Shown here in pieces: positions 35,053 to 44,003 of a DNA stretch of 64,000 nucleotides. How positions within the stretch are numbered: the stretch's first letter is position 1; every line of letters starts with the position of its first letter. A model generated the notes under the pieces. It was given only the letters and a program-made list of their open reading frames with translations, was not told where the DNA came from and ran no database searches. Source of the stretch: Frondihabitans sp. PAMC 28766 (GTDB taxonomy: Bacteria; Actinomycetota; Actinomycetes; Actinomycetales; Microbacteriaceae); contig NZ_CP014513.1 of NCBI RefSeq assembly GCF_001577365.1, forward strand, positions 1,860,001 to 1,924,000, in the 5' to 3' direction. Made by a program: the position numbers and the translations under genes.

Positions 35053-35119
35053 CGACTTTCGCCGCAGGTTGGGCACATAGGATGGCGGTTCCACCTCTCC
35101 ACCAGCCAGGAGCAGCCTC

Positions 35120-38116
35120 TTGACTTCCTCCGCATCCGCGTCGACCGGCGGGGCCTCCGGGCCGATCCGCTCGGGCCGGCGTTCCCCTCGCGTCCCGATC
35201 CTGGTCACCATCGGCATCCTCGCGGTGCTCGTGATCCTGTTCTTCATCTTCGCGAGCCTCGCCACCGACTACCTCTGGTATCAGCAGCTCGGCTTCACGC
35301 GCGTGATCATGACGCAGTGGATCACCGGTGTCTCGCTGTTCTTCATCGGGTTCCTGGCCATGGCCGTGCCGGTCTACATCAGCATCGACGTGGCCTTCCG
35401 CTTCCGGCCCGTCTACGCCAAGCTCAACTCGCAGCTCGACCGCTACCAGCAGGTGATCGAGCCCCTGCGGCGCACCGTGATGGTCGGCCTGCCGGCGATC
35501 CTGGGTCTCTTCGGCGGCATCGCCGCGTCGAGCCGCTGGTCGGTCATCCTGCAGTACTTCAATCGCACGCCGTTCGGCACGAAAGACCCGCAGTTCCACC
35601 TCGACATCGGGTTCTACGTCTACTCGCTGCCCTTCTACCAGGGCCTCCTCGCCTTCGCGTCGGCCGTCGTCCTGCTCTCGGCGATCGCTGCGCTCGCCAC
35701 GAGCTACCTCTACGGCGCTCTGCGCTTCTCGGGCCGCGAGATCAGGATCAGCCGCGTGGCGCGCATCCAGATCGCCTCCACCGCCGCCCTCTACCTCGCG
35801 CTGCAGGCGGTGAGCCTCTGGTTCGACCAGTACGCGACCCTGGTCGACGGCAACAACAAGCTGCTCGTCGGCGCCACCTACACCGACGTCGTGGCCGGGA
35901 TCCCCGCCAAGCAGATCCTCGCCTACGCGGCCGCCGTCGTCGCCATCCTGTTCATCGTCACGGCCGTCGTCGGCCGCTGGCGCCTGCCGCTCATCGGCAC
36001 GGCGCTGCTGCTCATCATCAGCCTGCTGATCGGTGCGGTGTACCCGTGGATCGTGCAGCGCTTCACCGTCGACCCGTCGGTCAAGAGCGTCGAGTCGAGT
36101 TACATCCAACGGAACATCAACGCGACCAGACAGGCGTACGGGGTCGCGAGCGTCAAAGAGACGAACTACGACGCCAAGTCGACCGCGACCAAGGGTGCGC
36201 TCGCGAACGACGCGACGACCACCGAGAACATCCGCATCATCGACCCGGCCCTCGTCACCGACGCGTTCGCCCAGCTGCAGCAGTACAAGCAGTACTACCA
36301 GTTCCCCTCCACCCTCGACGTCGACCGCTACAAGATCGACGGCAAGGTGCAGGACGTCGTGATCGCGGTGCGCGAGCTCGACCAGTCGAGCCTCGGCACC
36401 TCCAACACGCCGTACAACTCCACGTTCGTCTACACGCACGGCTACGGCGTCGTCGCGGCCTACGGCAACCAGCGATCGGCCGACGGCCAGCCGGTCTTCC
36501 TCGAGTCGGGCATCCCGCAGAAGGGCCTGCTGGGCACGGCCAAGACGATCCAGCCGCGCATCTACTTCGGCGAGGACAGCCCGCAATACTCCATCGTCGG
36601 CGGCAGTGGCCTCAACCACGTCGAGCTCGACTACCCGTCCGGCAACGACGACAACGGCAACAACGCCACCACCACGTACAGCGGCAACGGCGGGCCGAAG
36701 CTCGACAACGCGTTCACGAAGCTGATCTACGCGATCAAGTTCCAGTCCGAGCAGATCTTCCTCTCCGACGCGGTCAACAAGAAGTCGCAGATCCTCTACG
36801 ACCGCGACCCGCGCACCCGCGTGCAGAAGGTCGCGCCCTACCTCACGCTCGACAAAGACCCCTACCCCGCGATCGTCAACGGGCACGTGGTCTGGATCGT
36901 CGACGGCTACACCACCACCGACGACTACCCGTACTCGGCCCAGCGCAGCCTCTCCGACGCGACGAGCGACTCGTCCGACACGACGCCGACCTTCCCCACC
37001 GACGAGGTCAACTACATCCGCAACTCGGTGAAGGCCACCGTCGACGCCTATTCGGGCAAGGTGACTCTCTACGCCTGGGACTCGAAGGATCCGCTGCTGA
37101 AGACGTGGGAGAAGATCTTCCCGTCGACGGTCAAACCGATGGCCGACATGAGCGGTACGCTGCTCAGCCACGTGCGGTACCCCGAAGACCTGTTCAAGAT
37201 CCAGCGCGAGATCCTGGGCACCTATCACGTCACCGACCCGGGTTCGTTCTACAACGGCGATGACGCGTGGACCCCGCCGAACGACCCCACGAAGTCGACC
37301 GGCGACAACACCCTGCAGGCGCCGTACTACCTCACGATGAAATTGCCCGGCCAGAACGCGGCGTTCCAGCTGTACTCGACCTACATACCCGAGCAGCAGA
37401 CCGAGTCGAACCAGCGGAGCGTGCTCACCGGCTATCTCTCGGCCGACTCCGACGCCGGCGACACCAAGGGCAAGATCTCGAGCAGCTACGGCAAGCTCAC
37501 TCTGCTCACCCTGCCCAAGACGGACAACGTGCCCGGCCCCGGCCAGGTGCAGGCGAACTTCAACTCCGACTCGGCGGTCGCCAACCTGCTCAACATCCTG
37601 GGCAAGGGCGACACGCAGGTGAAGCGCGGCAACCTGCTGACGCTGCCCGTCGGCGGCGGGTTCCTCTACGTGCAGCCCGTCTACATCCAGTCGACGTCGA
37701 ACACGTCGTACCCGATCCTGCAGAAGGTGCTCGTGTCGTTCGGCGACAAGATCGCCTTCGAAGACACGCTGAAGGGTGCGCTCGACGACCTCTTCGGCGG
37801 CGACTCGGGGGCGCAGACCGGCGACTCCAACCTCGGCACGGGCTCGTCGACCGGCACCGGCTCGTCGACGGGCACGGGCTCGTCGACGGGCGCAGGATCG
37901 ACGGGCACCGGCAGCAGCACCGGCACGGGTTCGTCGACCGGCACGGGTTCGACCGTCGACAACGCCGCCCTCAAGACGGCCCTCGCCGACGCCAAGACGG
38001 CCCTCGCAGCCCGCCAGGCGGCCTACGCGAAGAACGACCTCGTCGCCGCAGCCCAAGCCGACACCGACCTGCAGAACGCGATCAACGCCGCTCTGAAGGC
38101 CGAGGGCCAGGGCTAG
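35120..38116 (+). CDS. UPF0182 (COG1615) large membrane protein
   Basis: A 998-residue protein with about seven N-terminal membrane helices in the first ~330 residues, then a large domain predicted outside the cell ('QQYKQYYQFPSTLDVDRYKI', 'YPEDLFKIQREILGTYHV'). The C-terminus has a Ser-Thr-Gly repeat linker and an Ala-rich helix. This is the actinobacterial UPF0182 family (Rv3193c); its function is not established. The TTG start has CAGGAG 7 nt upstream, and TAGGAT at 35078-35083 is a possible -10 box. It follows the PDZ protease gene by 67 bp. Its own stem-loop terminator follows. Confidence 0.93.
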   Translation: MTSSASASTGGASGPIRSGRRSPRVPILVTIGILAVLVILFFIFASLATDYLWYQQLGFTRVIMTQWITGVSLFFIGFLAMAVPVYISIDVAFRFRPVYAKLNSQLDRYQQVIEPLRRTVMVGLPAILGLFGGIAASSRWSVILQYFNRTPFGTKDPQFHLDIGFYVYSLPFYQGLLAFASAVVLLSAIAALATSYLYGALRFSGREIRISRVARIQIASTAALYLALQAVSLWFDQYATLVDGNNKLLVGATYTDVVAGIPAKQILAYAAAVVAILFIVTAVVGRWRLPLIGTALLLIISLLIGAVYPWIVQRFTVDPSVKSVESSYIQRNINATRQAYGVASVKETNYDAKSTATKGALANDATTTENIRIIDPALVTDAFAQLQQYKQYYQFPSTLDVDRYKIDGKVQDVVIAVRELDQSSLGTSNTPYNSTFVYTHGYGVVAAYGNQRSADGQPVFLESGIPQKGLLGTAKTIQPRIYFGEDSPQYSIVGGSGLNHVELDYPSGNDDNGNNATTTYSGNGGPKLDNAFTKLIYAIKFQSEQIFLSDAVNKKSQILYDRDPRTRVQKVAPYLTLDKDPYPAIVNGHVVWIVDGYTTTDDYPYSAQRSLSDATSDSSDTTPTFPTDEVNYIRNSVKATVDAYSGKVTLYAWDSKDPLLKTWEKIFPSTVKPMADMSGTLLSHVRYPEDLFKIQREILGTYHVTDPGSFYNGDDAWTPPNDPTKSTGDNTLQAPYYLTMKLPGQNAAFQLYSTYIPEQQTESNQRSVLTGYLSADSDAGDTKGKISSSYGKLTLLTLPKTDNVPGPGQVQANFNSDSAVANLLNILGKGDTQVKRGNLLTLPVGGGFLYVQPVYIQSTSNTSYPILQKVLVSFGDKIAFEDTLKGALDDLFGGDSGAQTGDSNLGTGSSTGTGSSTGTGSSTGAGSTGTGSSTGTGSSTGTGSTVDNAALKTALADAKTALAARQAAYAKNDLVAAAQADTDLQNAINAALKAEGQG
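37836..37950 (+). repeat. Coding tandem repeat (Gly-Ser-Ser-Thr-Gly-Thr linker)
   Basis: About six tandem 12-18-bp units encode a GSSTGT-type linker between the extracellular domain and the C-terminal helix of the UPF0182 protein. Copy number could vary between strains. Confidence 0.8.
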
Positions 38117-38127
38117 AAACACCCTGC

Positions 38128-38162
38128 GGCGCCGGTCGAGTCGCCTCGATTAGACCGGCGCC
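38128..38162 (+). terminator. Stem-loop after UPF0182 gene
   Basis: A perfect 10-bp stem (38128-38137 with 38153-38162) with a 15-nt loop begins 12 nt after the stop. Confidence 0.6.
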
Positions 38163-38179
38163 AATCCCCGTGATAGAGT
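38151..38179 (+). promoter_or_regulatory. Promoter of the initiator tRNA gene
   Basis: TAGACC (38151-38156) and TAGAGT (38174-38179) are separated by 17 bp and end 12 nt before the tRNA. They overlap the 3' arm of the preceding terminator. Confidence 0.4.
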
Positions 38180-38191
38180 CATTTCTTGTGC

Positions 38192-38265
38192 CGCGGGGTG
38201 GAGCAGTTCGGTAGCTCGCTGGGCTCATAACCCAGAGGTCGTAGGTTCAAATCCTGCCCCCGCAA
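38192..38265 (+). tRNA. tRNA-fMet (initiator, anticodon CAU)
   Basis: A 74-nt cloverleaf without encoded CCA. The acceptor strands CGCGGGG and CCCCGCA leave a C1:A72 mismatch. The anticodon stem has three consecutive G:C pairs (CTGGG/CCCAG) around CTCATAA, and position 11:24 is A:T. These three features mark the initiator rather than the elongator tRNA. The T-arm is GTAGG-TTCAAAT-CCTGC. A strong terminator follows 2 nt downstream. It marks the border between core genes and the accessory island. Confidence 0.97.
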
Positions 38266-38267
38266 CA

Positions 38268-38311
38268 AAATGCATCAGGCCTGTCCTTCAACGGACAGGC
38301 CTTTTGCATTT
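38268..38311 (+). terminator. Rho-independent terminator of the tRNA gene
   Basis: A 10-bp stem (38277-38286 with 38293-38302) is followed by TTTT, with an outer AAATGCA/TGCATTT stem that extends it. Confidence 0.9.
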
Positions 38312-38944
38312 GTCGCATGCCTTTTGGCCGCCTGCCAGCGGCGTCCGGCGACAGCCGTGAGGCCTCGGTTGCTCCCGGCGCATCTGTCGCGCGGGGGCCA
38401 TTGGCGCTGGCGCGCCTCGGCGGGGTGCACACGGTCTTGGCGCTGCCGTCGCTCGATGTCGTCGAATCCGAATCGGCCAGTACACAACCTCATGAGGCCG
38501 TCGAGGTGGGCGACACGACGTCGCCGTAAACCCTCTCTTCGCCTACGACGCGTCCACCCTGAAGATCGTCGCCGCGCTCCCGGCTGTCGAACACGAGCAA
38601 GATCGCTGAGCTGTGGGTCACCGACGACGGCGCACCGAAGCTCATCACCACGGTTCCGACGGTGCGAATCCCGATCTCGTTCGATCGCGATCCTGCAACG
38701 CGCGACCTACACGTCGCCGGATGCGCCGACTCGCAACTGCCGGTCATCCCCGCCTCCGCATGCACGAGATGCACCGAACGGAACTGTGTCAGGGCTCTCG
38801 TCCGCCGGCTTCACGGCGGGCGGCAATCGACGTTTCGCCTATTCCTGACGGCGGGACGATGGTGTGATCAACGAAGCTCCTTTCGGCGGCTGATCTTGGA
38901 GTCGCCAACTGGATCCTGCCTTCCTGCCGGCGGTGGCGTCATCC
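38312..38944. other. 633-bp region without an intact gene; possible gene remnants
   Basis: No reading frame here has a convincing start, motif or length. Short protein-like pieces occur on the plus strand in different frames: 'LARLGGVHTVLALPSLDVV' near 38410-38460, 'VNPLFAYDASTLKIVAAL' near 38523-38580 and 'ELWVTDDGAPKLITTVPTVR' near 38608-38670. This looks like a decayed gene, perhaps a beta-propeller or secreted protein, but I cannot name it. No integrase, insertion sequence or repeat of the tRNA 3' end was seen. Confidence 0.4.
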
Positions 38945-39571
38945 CTACGACGTCTGTCTGAAGCCGCTGAGGCGAGAGACGGTCTCGAAATCCCGTTTCC
39001 GGAGGGCGTTGCGAGGGACCATCCAGCTACCGCCCACGGCGAACACGGCGGGGTGCGCCAAGTACGTGGCGGCGTTGGCGGCTGTGATGCCGCCACTCGG
39101 CATGAAACGCAGCGACGGAAACGGACCACTCAAGGCTTCGATCATCGCCAAGCCCCCGAGTCGTTCGGCCGGAAAGAACTTGACAGCCGTCAGCCCTAGA
39201 GCGACTGCGGCCTGAATTTCGGTCGCCGTCGCGATTCCGGGCAGAACTGTGACGTCGAGATCCTGCGCACGGCGAACGACATCGTGATCCAATCCGGGAC
39301 TGACGATGAACCGGGCACCGGCATCGACGCATCGTGCCACATCACCCTCCGACAGCACGGTCCCGGCGCCGACGGAGAAATCGGGCACGTCCGACATCGC
39401 AGCGATCGCCCCCAGGCCTTCGGGGGTGCGGAGTGTGACCTCGGCTCGAGGGATACCGCCTTCTCGGAGGGCGAAGGCCAGGTCGCGCGCCAAGCCGACG
39501 TCATCGATGACGACCACCGGAACGACGCCCGAGATGTCGAGGATTCTCTGCGTGGAACGACCGAATTTCAT
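38945..39571 (-). CDS. KDPG/KHG-type aldolase
   Basis: A 208-residue class I aldolase of the 2-keto-3-deoxy-6-phosphogluconate (Eda) family. The Schiff-base lysine is K131 in 'TAVKFFPAE', with E44 and R48 in 'AEVTLRTPEG' and the phosphate-binding loops 'PGIATATE' and 'MPSGGITAAN'. Such enzymes split a 2-keto-3-deoxy sugar acid (phosphate) into pyruvate and an aldehyde. The start ATG overlaps the sorC stop (ATGA), so it is the second gene of the sorC operon. The neighbouring dehydrogenases and kinase suggest a variant of the Entner-Doudoroff-like route, but no dehydratase gene is present in the window. The exact substrate is unknown. Confidence 0.85.
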   Translation of the reverse strand: MKFGRSTQRILDISGVVPVVVIDDVGLARDLAFALREGGIPRAEVTLRTPEGLGAIAAMSDVPDFSVGAGTVLSEGDVARCVDAGARFIVSPGLDHDVVRRAQDLDVTVLPGIATATEIQAAVALGLTAVKFFPAERLGGLAMIEALSGPFPSLRFMPSGGITAANAATYLAHPAVFAVGGSWMVPRNALRKRDFETVSRLSGFRQTS

Positions 39572-40572
39572 GCGCTCTTCTCTCTGTCGTGACTGTCAGG
39601 ACGCGTGCTCGACTCGGAGAGAGCCCTCGCGGTGGCGATGTCGGTCACCAGGACATTGGGAAGACCACTTCGAAGCGCGGCTCTGATGGGCCCTTCCTTT
39701 TCCCCTCCGCCGGCGACGGCCATCCGAATCGGCGTCGCTCGGATCTCGTCGATCGACACCCCCGTGACTCTCTCGGCCAGCGCCTCGATGATTCGGCCGT
39801 CGCTGTCAATGAAATGGCAGCATGCGTCGCCGACGACATGTCGCCGTTTCAGCTCAGCATGCACGGAGGTGCTCAAGACGTTGCCGCGGTACAGGGCCGA
39901 CTTCATGTCGGCGCGGCGGACTCCGACGCCGGTGACGATGATGTCGAGATCCGCGTAGCGCGCCGCCGTTCGCGCGATCGTCTCATCACCGCGCAGGACG
40001 TTGCGTGCCGATGCGTTCGACACCAGTGCGGGGGCGTGCAGAAGGTACGGCTCGCCCTGCAGGGCTGAGGCTGCCTGCAGGACGAGGTGCGCACCGTTGA
40101 AGTCGCTGTCGGAGCTCGCGAATCCCCCGGCGAGTTGGAGGACGTCGGCTGGGCCGCTCGGTGAGAGGTGCCCGACGACTTCTGCGAGGGTGGATCCCCA
40201 TCCGACGCCGACCGTCATGCCAGGGGCGACGTGCTCGTCGAGGTAGGCGGCGGCGGTAGCGCCGAGGCCTGCGAGCCCGCCAGGCGATCCCATCGGGAGC
40301 GTCGAGATCCGAACGTCTCTGAGGCCGTAGGTCGTGCGAACCTGCTCGGCTAGTCGCTCGATCCTTTGGGTTGGTTCGACGATCTCGATCCGCGCGATTC
40401 CGTAGCGCCGAGCGTCCTCGAGTATTCGCGCGACCTTGAAACGCGAGAGCTTCAACTGGTCCGCGATCTCGATCTTGGACTGATCGTCGAGCCAGAAAAG
40501 TCGACTGACCGTCGCTGCGAGTTCTTCGTCGAAGTCGCTCGGCAGCTCGGGAGTCGAATCAGAAAGTTGCAT
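39568..40572 (-). CDS. SorC/DeoR-type sugar-responsive transcription regulator
   Basis: A 334-residue regulator with an N-terminal helix-turn-helix (about residues 25-55, 'QSKIEIADQLKLSRFKVARI') and a C-terminal sugar-phosphate-binding domain ('VGVGWGSTLAEVV', 'VLQLAGGFAS', 'DIIVTGVG', 'VVGDACCHFID') of the SorC family. The ATG start has GGAG 6 nt upstream. It is divergent from the dehydrogenase operon and leads the aldolase gene. Operator 1 lies about 20 nt upstream of its start and operator 2 in the opposite promoter, so it probably controls both units and itself, with a phosphorylated sugar as inducer. Confidence 0.9.
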   Translation of the reverse strand: MQLSDSTPELPSDFDEELAATVSRLFWLDDQSKIEIADQLKLSRFKVARILEDARRYGIARIEIVEPTQRIERLAEQVRTTYGLRDVRISTLPMGSPGGLAGLGATAAAYLDEHVAPGMTVGVGWGSTLAEVVGHLSPSGPADVLQLAGGFASSDSDFNGAHLVLQAASALQGEPYLLHAPALVSNASARNVLRGDETIARTAARYADLDIIVTGVGVRRADMKSALYRGNVLSTSVHAELKRRHVVGDACCHFIDSDGRIIEALAERVTGVSIDEIRATPIRMAVAGGGEKEGPIRAALRSGLPNVLVTDIATARALSESSTRPDSHDREKSA

Positions 40573-40591
40573 TGTTCACTCCACCCATCGA

Positions 40592-40614
40592 ATGAGCATC
40601 AAAGTAACGCTCAT
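40592..40614 (-). promoter_or_regulatory. Operator 1 (ATGAGC-N11-GCTCAT) before sorC
   Basis: An inverted repeat with 6-bp arms lies upstream of sorC. Read on the minus strand it begins TCAGATGAGCGTTA, the same 14 bases as operator 2. Confidence 0.75.
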
Positions 40615-40749
40615 CTGATCAAGCTGCAACAAAAACTGACCGGGGGTACCGACATCTTGCCGCCCGCCTCACAACTGGTACGAAATTGCGGCGGATCAAT
40701 GGTTTTTTGCCCTGATTCGAACGAATCCCGACATCGGGCTCGACCTCGC

Positions 40750-40779
40750 TTGACGGTCCAAAAATGACCGTGCCATAGT
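40750..40779 (+). promoter_or_regulatory. Promoter of the dehydrogenase operon
   Basis: TTGACG (40750-40755) and CATAGT (40774-40779) with an 18-bp spacer. The predicted start falls at the left edge of operator 2. Confidence 0.6.
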
Positions 40780-40791
40780 CTCCGAAATCAG

Positions 40792-40814
40792 ATGAGCGTT
40801 ATTCCGAGGCTCAT
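40792..40814 (+). promoter_or_regulatory. Operator 2 (ATGAGC-N11-GCTCAT) before the dehydrogenase operon
   Basis: The same inverted repeat as operator 1, centred exactly 200 bp away, just downstream of the -10 box. This fits repression by a bound or looped SorC-type protein. Confidence 0.75.
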
Positions 40815-40851
40815 GTGAGCAGACTGAAAGTTTCTTGACGAAGGAGTCACC

Positions 40852-41952
40852 TTGCCAGAACGCGCCGCAGCCCGGATCGCTGTCGTGGGGTTCGCCCACA
40901 TGCACTCCGGAGACCAGATCCGGCTCATCCTCGGCCACGACGCCGCCGATCTGGTGGGGGTCTGGGATTCCGACTCCGAGCGCCGAGACAGCATCTCCGA
41001 CGACCTCGGCGTACCCGCCTCCGTCCGCTACGACTCTCTGGACGACCTCGTCGCCACAGCCAAGCCCGAGATCGTCGTCGTGTGCTCGACGACGGGCGAT
41101 CACGTGGCGCTCGTCGAGCGACTAGCGCCGATGGGCCTCCACATCATCCTCGAAAAGCCTTTCGCCCTGAATATCGCCGAGGCGGACCGCATGATCGAGG
41201 CGGCACGGGCCGCGGGAACGATTCTCGCCGTCAACTGGCCTCTGGCCTGGTACCCGGCTCACCTGACGACGAAGCGGCTCATCGCGGAGGGAACGATCGG
41301 TGCGGTCACCGAGGTCCACTACTACGACGGCAACCGCGGACCGCTGACCCATGTTCACGACAAGGAGGACCGGGTCGACCCCGACCTCGAAGCCAAGCAG
41401 GCTTCGTGGTGGTACTCGCCAGAGTTCGGGGGAGGTTCGCTTCTCGACTATCTCGGCTACGGGGCCACCATCGCCACCTGGTTCCGCGACGGTGAGTTGC
41501 CGACGATGGTGACCGCCCACACGTGGGGTTCCGACGGGCTGGACGTCGACGAGCAATCGGTCGTCACCGCTTCTTATGCGAGCGGTCTCTCCACCTTCCA
41601 GACGAAGTGGGGCACCTTCAGCAACCCGTGGCAGCACCAGCCGGCGCCGGCCTGCGGGTTTGTCGTCGTCGGCACCGGAGGCACGATCACGAGTCGTGAC
41701 TTCGCGCCGTCTGTCGCCGTCCAGACAACCAAACATCCGGGGGCCGTCCTGATTCCGGTCGACGTGCCTCGTCCCGAGCAGACCAGTGCGGTCAGCCACG
41801 TCATCCACGCCCTGAGCACCGGCGACGTGCCTACCGGCCCGACCAGCGACGAGACCTCTCGCCGGGGGCAGCTGATCGTCGACGCCGCGGCGACCGCCGC
41901 AGCAACGGGCCGCCTCACCGAACTCGCCAGCTCTGTCACGATCGGACACTGA
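40852..41952 (+). CDS. Gfo/Idh/MocA-family oxidoreductase (1)
   Basis: A 366-residue NAD(P)-dependent dehydrogenase with an N-terminal Rossmann fold and a C-terminal alpha/beta domain. The nucleotide loop reads 'VVGFAHMHSGDQI', differing from the usual GxGxxG. The conserved 'ILEKPFALNIAEADRM' gives the EKP lysine used in catalysis. Members oxidise or epimerise sugars, inositols or glycosides. The TTG start follows GAAGGAG closely. It is the first gene of the operon, with a second enzyme of the same family 3 nt downstream. The substrate is unknown. Confidence 0.88.
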   Translation: MPERAAARIAVVGFAHMHSGDQIRLILGHDAADLVGVWDSDSERRDSISDDLGVPASVRYDSLDDLVATAKPEIVVVCSTTGDHVALVERLAPMGLHIILEKPFALNIAEADRMIEAARAAGTILAVNWPLAWYPAHLTTKRLIAEGTIGAVTEVHYYDGNRGPLTHVHDKEDRVDPDLEAKQASWWYSPEFGGGSLLDYLGYGATIATWFRDGELPTMVTAHTWGSDGLDVDEQSVVTASYASGLSTFQTKWGTFSNPWQHQPAPACGFVVVGTGGTITSRDFAPSVAVQTTKHPGAVLIPVDVPRPEQTSAVSHVIHALSTGDVPTGPTSDETSRRGQLIVDAAATAAATGRLTELASSVTIGH

Positions 41953-41955
41953 ACC

Positions 41956-43035
41956 ATGACCACGACTACGACCACCCCGTCCACCGTCGACTACCTCCCC
42001 GTCGACCCGGCATCGAAGTCCGCACGCATCGCCGTGATCGGCTGCGGAGGCATCAGCGAATGGCACCTCGCCGCCTACCAAGCGGCCGGCTACCACGTCG
42101 TTGCCCTGTGCGACCTTGTCGAGGCACGGGCCGTCGAACGCCAGCAGCAGTTCTTTGCAGACGCGGACATCTACACCGACCACCGCCGGATGCTCGCTCG
42201 CGACGACATCGACGTGGTCGACATCGCCACCCACGTCGACGTCCGGCCGCGCCTGGTCCGCGACGCACTCGACGCCGGCAAGAGCGTTCTCAGCCAGAAA
42301 CCGTTCGTCCGCGACATCGACGAAGGCCGCGATCTGATCGCCTACGCCGCGACGCACGACCTGGTCCTGGCCGCGAACCAGAACGGACGCTGGGCGCCTC
42401 ACTTCTCCTACCTGCTTGCTGCGATTCGATCGGGCCTCATCGGTGATGTCCTGACGGCTGACTTCTGGGTGCACTGGCCCCACGACGAGGTCGTCGGCGG
42501 CAACGAGATCTTCTCGAACATGCACGACCTCATCCTGTTCGACTTCGGGATCCACTGGTTCGACCTGGTGTCGCGGATCTTCGTCGACGAACAGGCGACC
42601 GAGGTCATCGCCCGCGTGACGACGTCGTCGAACGCGAAGATCCCGGTGCCGACGAATGCCGAAGCACTCATCCAGTTCGACGAGGCGCAGGCGTCCCTGC
42701 GCTTCCGGGGCAGCAGCCACTACGCCGAAGAGGCCGGCTACCGCGTCGAAGGAACCCGCGGTGTGATCACGCACTCCGGTGGGTATCTCGGTGGCGACGC
42801 GGTGACGGTGACGACCGATGCAGGATCGGAGACCGTCACGCTCGAGGGTTCGTGGTTCGGCAACGGCATGCACGGCAGCATGGCCGAACTCCTCCGCGCA
42901 CTCGAGGAGGGCCGCGCACCCTCCAACGCCGCCGCCACGGCTCTTCCGGGCCTGCAGCTCTGCTACGCGGCTCTTCAGTCTGCCCGAGACCACTCGACCG
43001 TAGATCCTCGTACCGTCGCGTCCGTCGACCGATGA
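41956..43035 (+). CDS. Gfo/Idh/MocA-family oxidoreductase (2)
   Basis: A 359-residue enzyme of the same family as its upstream neighbour but clearly different in sequence. The dinucleotide loop is 'IGCGGISEWHLAAY' and the catalytic-lysine motif is 'LSQKPFVRDIDEG' (QKP rather than EKP). The C-terminal domain includes 'DFGIHWFDLVSRIF', where a His often takes part in catalysis. The N-terminal Thr-rich stretch is likely disordered. The stop overlaps the next gene's start (ATGA). Two dehydrogenases in tandem suggest oxidation at one step and reduction or epimerisation at another. Confidence 0.88.
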   Translation: MTTTTTTPSTVDYLPVDPASKSARIAVIGCGGISEWHLAAYQAAGYHVVALCDLVEARAVERQQQFFADADIYTDHRRMLARDDIDVVDIATHVDVRPRLVRDALDAGKSVLSQKPFVRDIDEGRDLIAYAATHDLVLAANQNGRWAPHFSYLLAAIRSGLIGDVLTADFWVHWPHDEVVGGNEIFSNMHDLILFDFGIHWFDLVSRIFVDEQATEVIARVTTSSNAKIPVPTNAEALIQFDEAQASLRFRGSSHYAEEAGYRVEGTRGVITHSGGYLGGDAVTVTTDAGSETVTLEGSWFGNGMHGSMAELLRALEEGRAPSNAAATALPGLQLCYAALQSARDHSTVDPRTVASVDR

Positions 43036-44003
43036 CCGGATCCGAATGCTGGCTGGGCATCGACCTCGGCGGCACCTACATCAAATGGGTACAGCTGGGC
43101 GCGGACGGGGACACACTCGCGTCAGGCCGCCGACCAACGCCGATGACCGGGCAGGCCGACGTCACCGAGGCTCTCGCGGACGTCGTTCTCGCGAGACTGT
43201 CCGCGGGCGTTCACCTCGCGGGTGTCGGGATCGCGGTCCCCGGTCATCTGAGTGAGGACCGGGATTCCATCACACTGCTGCCCAACGTTCCGGGCGAGTG
43301 GCCGGGCTTCCCGCTGGCCGACACGATCGTGGCGCGGACCGGGTTCGACCCTGTCCTGCTCAACGACGCTCGAGCGTTTGCGCTGGCGGAGATCGAATTC
43401 GGGTCGGCTCACGGCAGCGACGACGTCGTCTTCGCCACGATCGGAACAGGCGTCGGAGGGGCCCTGGCGGCTCGGGGCACGGTCGTCACCACGCGTCGGG
43501 ACGGGTTCGGTGAGGTCGGCCACACCACCGTCGTCATCGATGGCGACCTGTGCGGGTGCGGAAGCCTCGGCTGCGTCGAGGCCTATGCCGGGGGCGCCGC
43601 CGTGCTCTCCCGCGCGAAAGCTCGAGGTGTCGCGCTGGAACTCGGCGTCGTTACGCTTGCCGCGCTGGGTCGACTGGCCGAATCGGATTCCGTCGCCGCC
43701 GACGTCCTGGACGAGGCCTATGACGCGTTCGCCATCGGGATCGCCACCTCGTGTGCCCTCACTGGCGCGCGGTTGGTCGTTGTCGGAGGCGCCGTCGCGC
43801 ACGAACTCCCCGGCTATCTGAACCGCAGCCGCGAACGGCTGGCCGAGAGACTCGGCCTTCTCGGGCCGGTCGAGGTGCGCCTGGCGCAGCTCGGCCCCCG
43901 CGCAGGAGCCCTCGGAGCCGCGGTCGCGGCTCGAATCACCGCACGACATCGACCGCTGTCTTCGGAACCGGCGGCACACACGACATTGGAGCACCTGGTA
44001 TGA
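43032..44003 (+). CDS. ROK-family sugar kinase
   Basis: A 323-residue ROK-family protein, a kinase without a DNA-binding domain. The phosphate-binding loop is 'LGIDLGGTYIKW', the second ATP site is 'IGTGVGGAL', and the zinc site has the ROK motif 'GHTTVVIDGDLCGCGSLGC'. It would phosphorylate a hexose or amino sugar; the specificity is unknown. ATG 43032 overlaps the stop of the preceding gene (ATGA), which fixes the start; longer versions are excluded because they would run into that gene. It overlaps the isomerase gene by another ATGA. Confidence 0.88.
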   Translation: MTGSECWLGIDLGGTYIKWVQLGADGDTLASGRRPTPMTGQADVTEALADVVLARLSAGVHLAGVGIAVPGHLSEDRDSITLLPNVPGEWPGFPLADTIVARTGFDPVLLNDARAFALAEIEFGSAHGSDDVVFATIGTGVGGALAARGTVVTTRRDGFGEVGHTTVVIDGDLCGCGSLGCVEAYAGGAAVLSRAKARGVALELGVVTLAALGRLAESDSVAADVLDEAYDAFAIGIATSCALTGARLVVVGGAVAHELPGYLNRSRERLAERLGLLGPVEVRLAQLGPRAGALGAAVAARITARHRPLSSEPAAHTTLEHLV

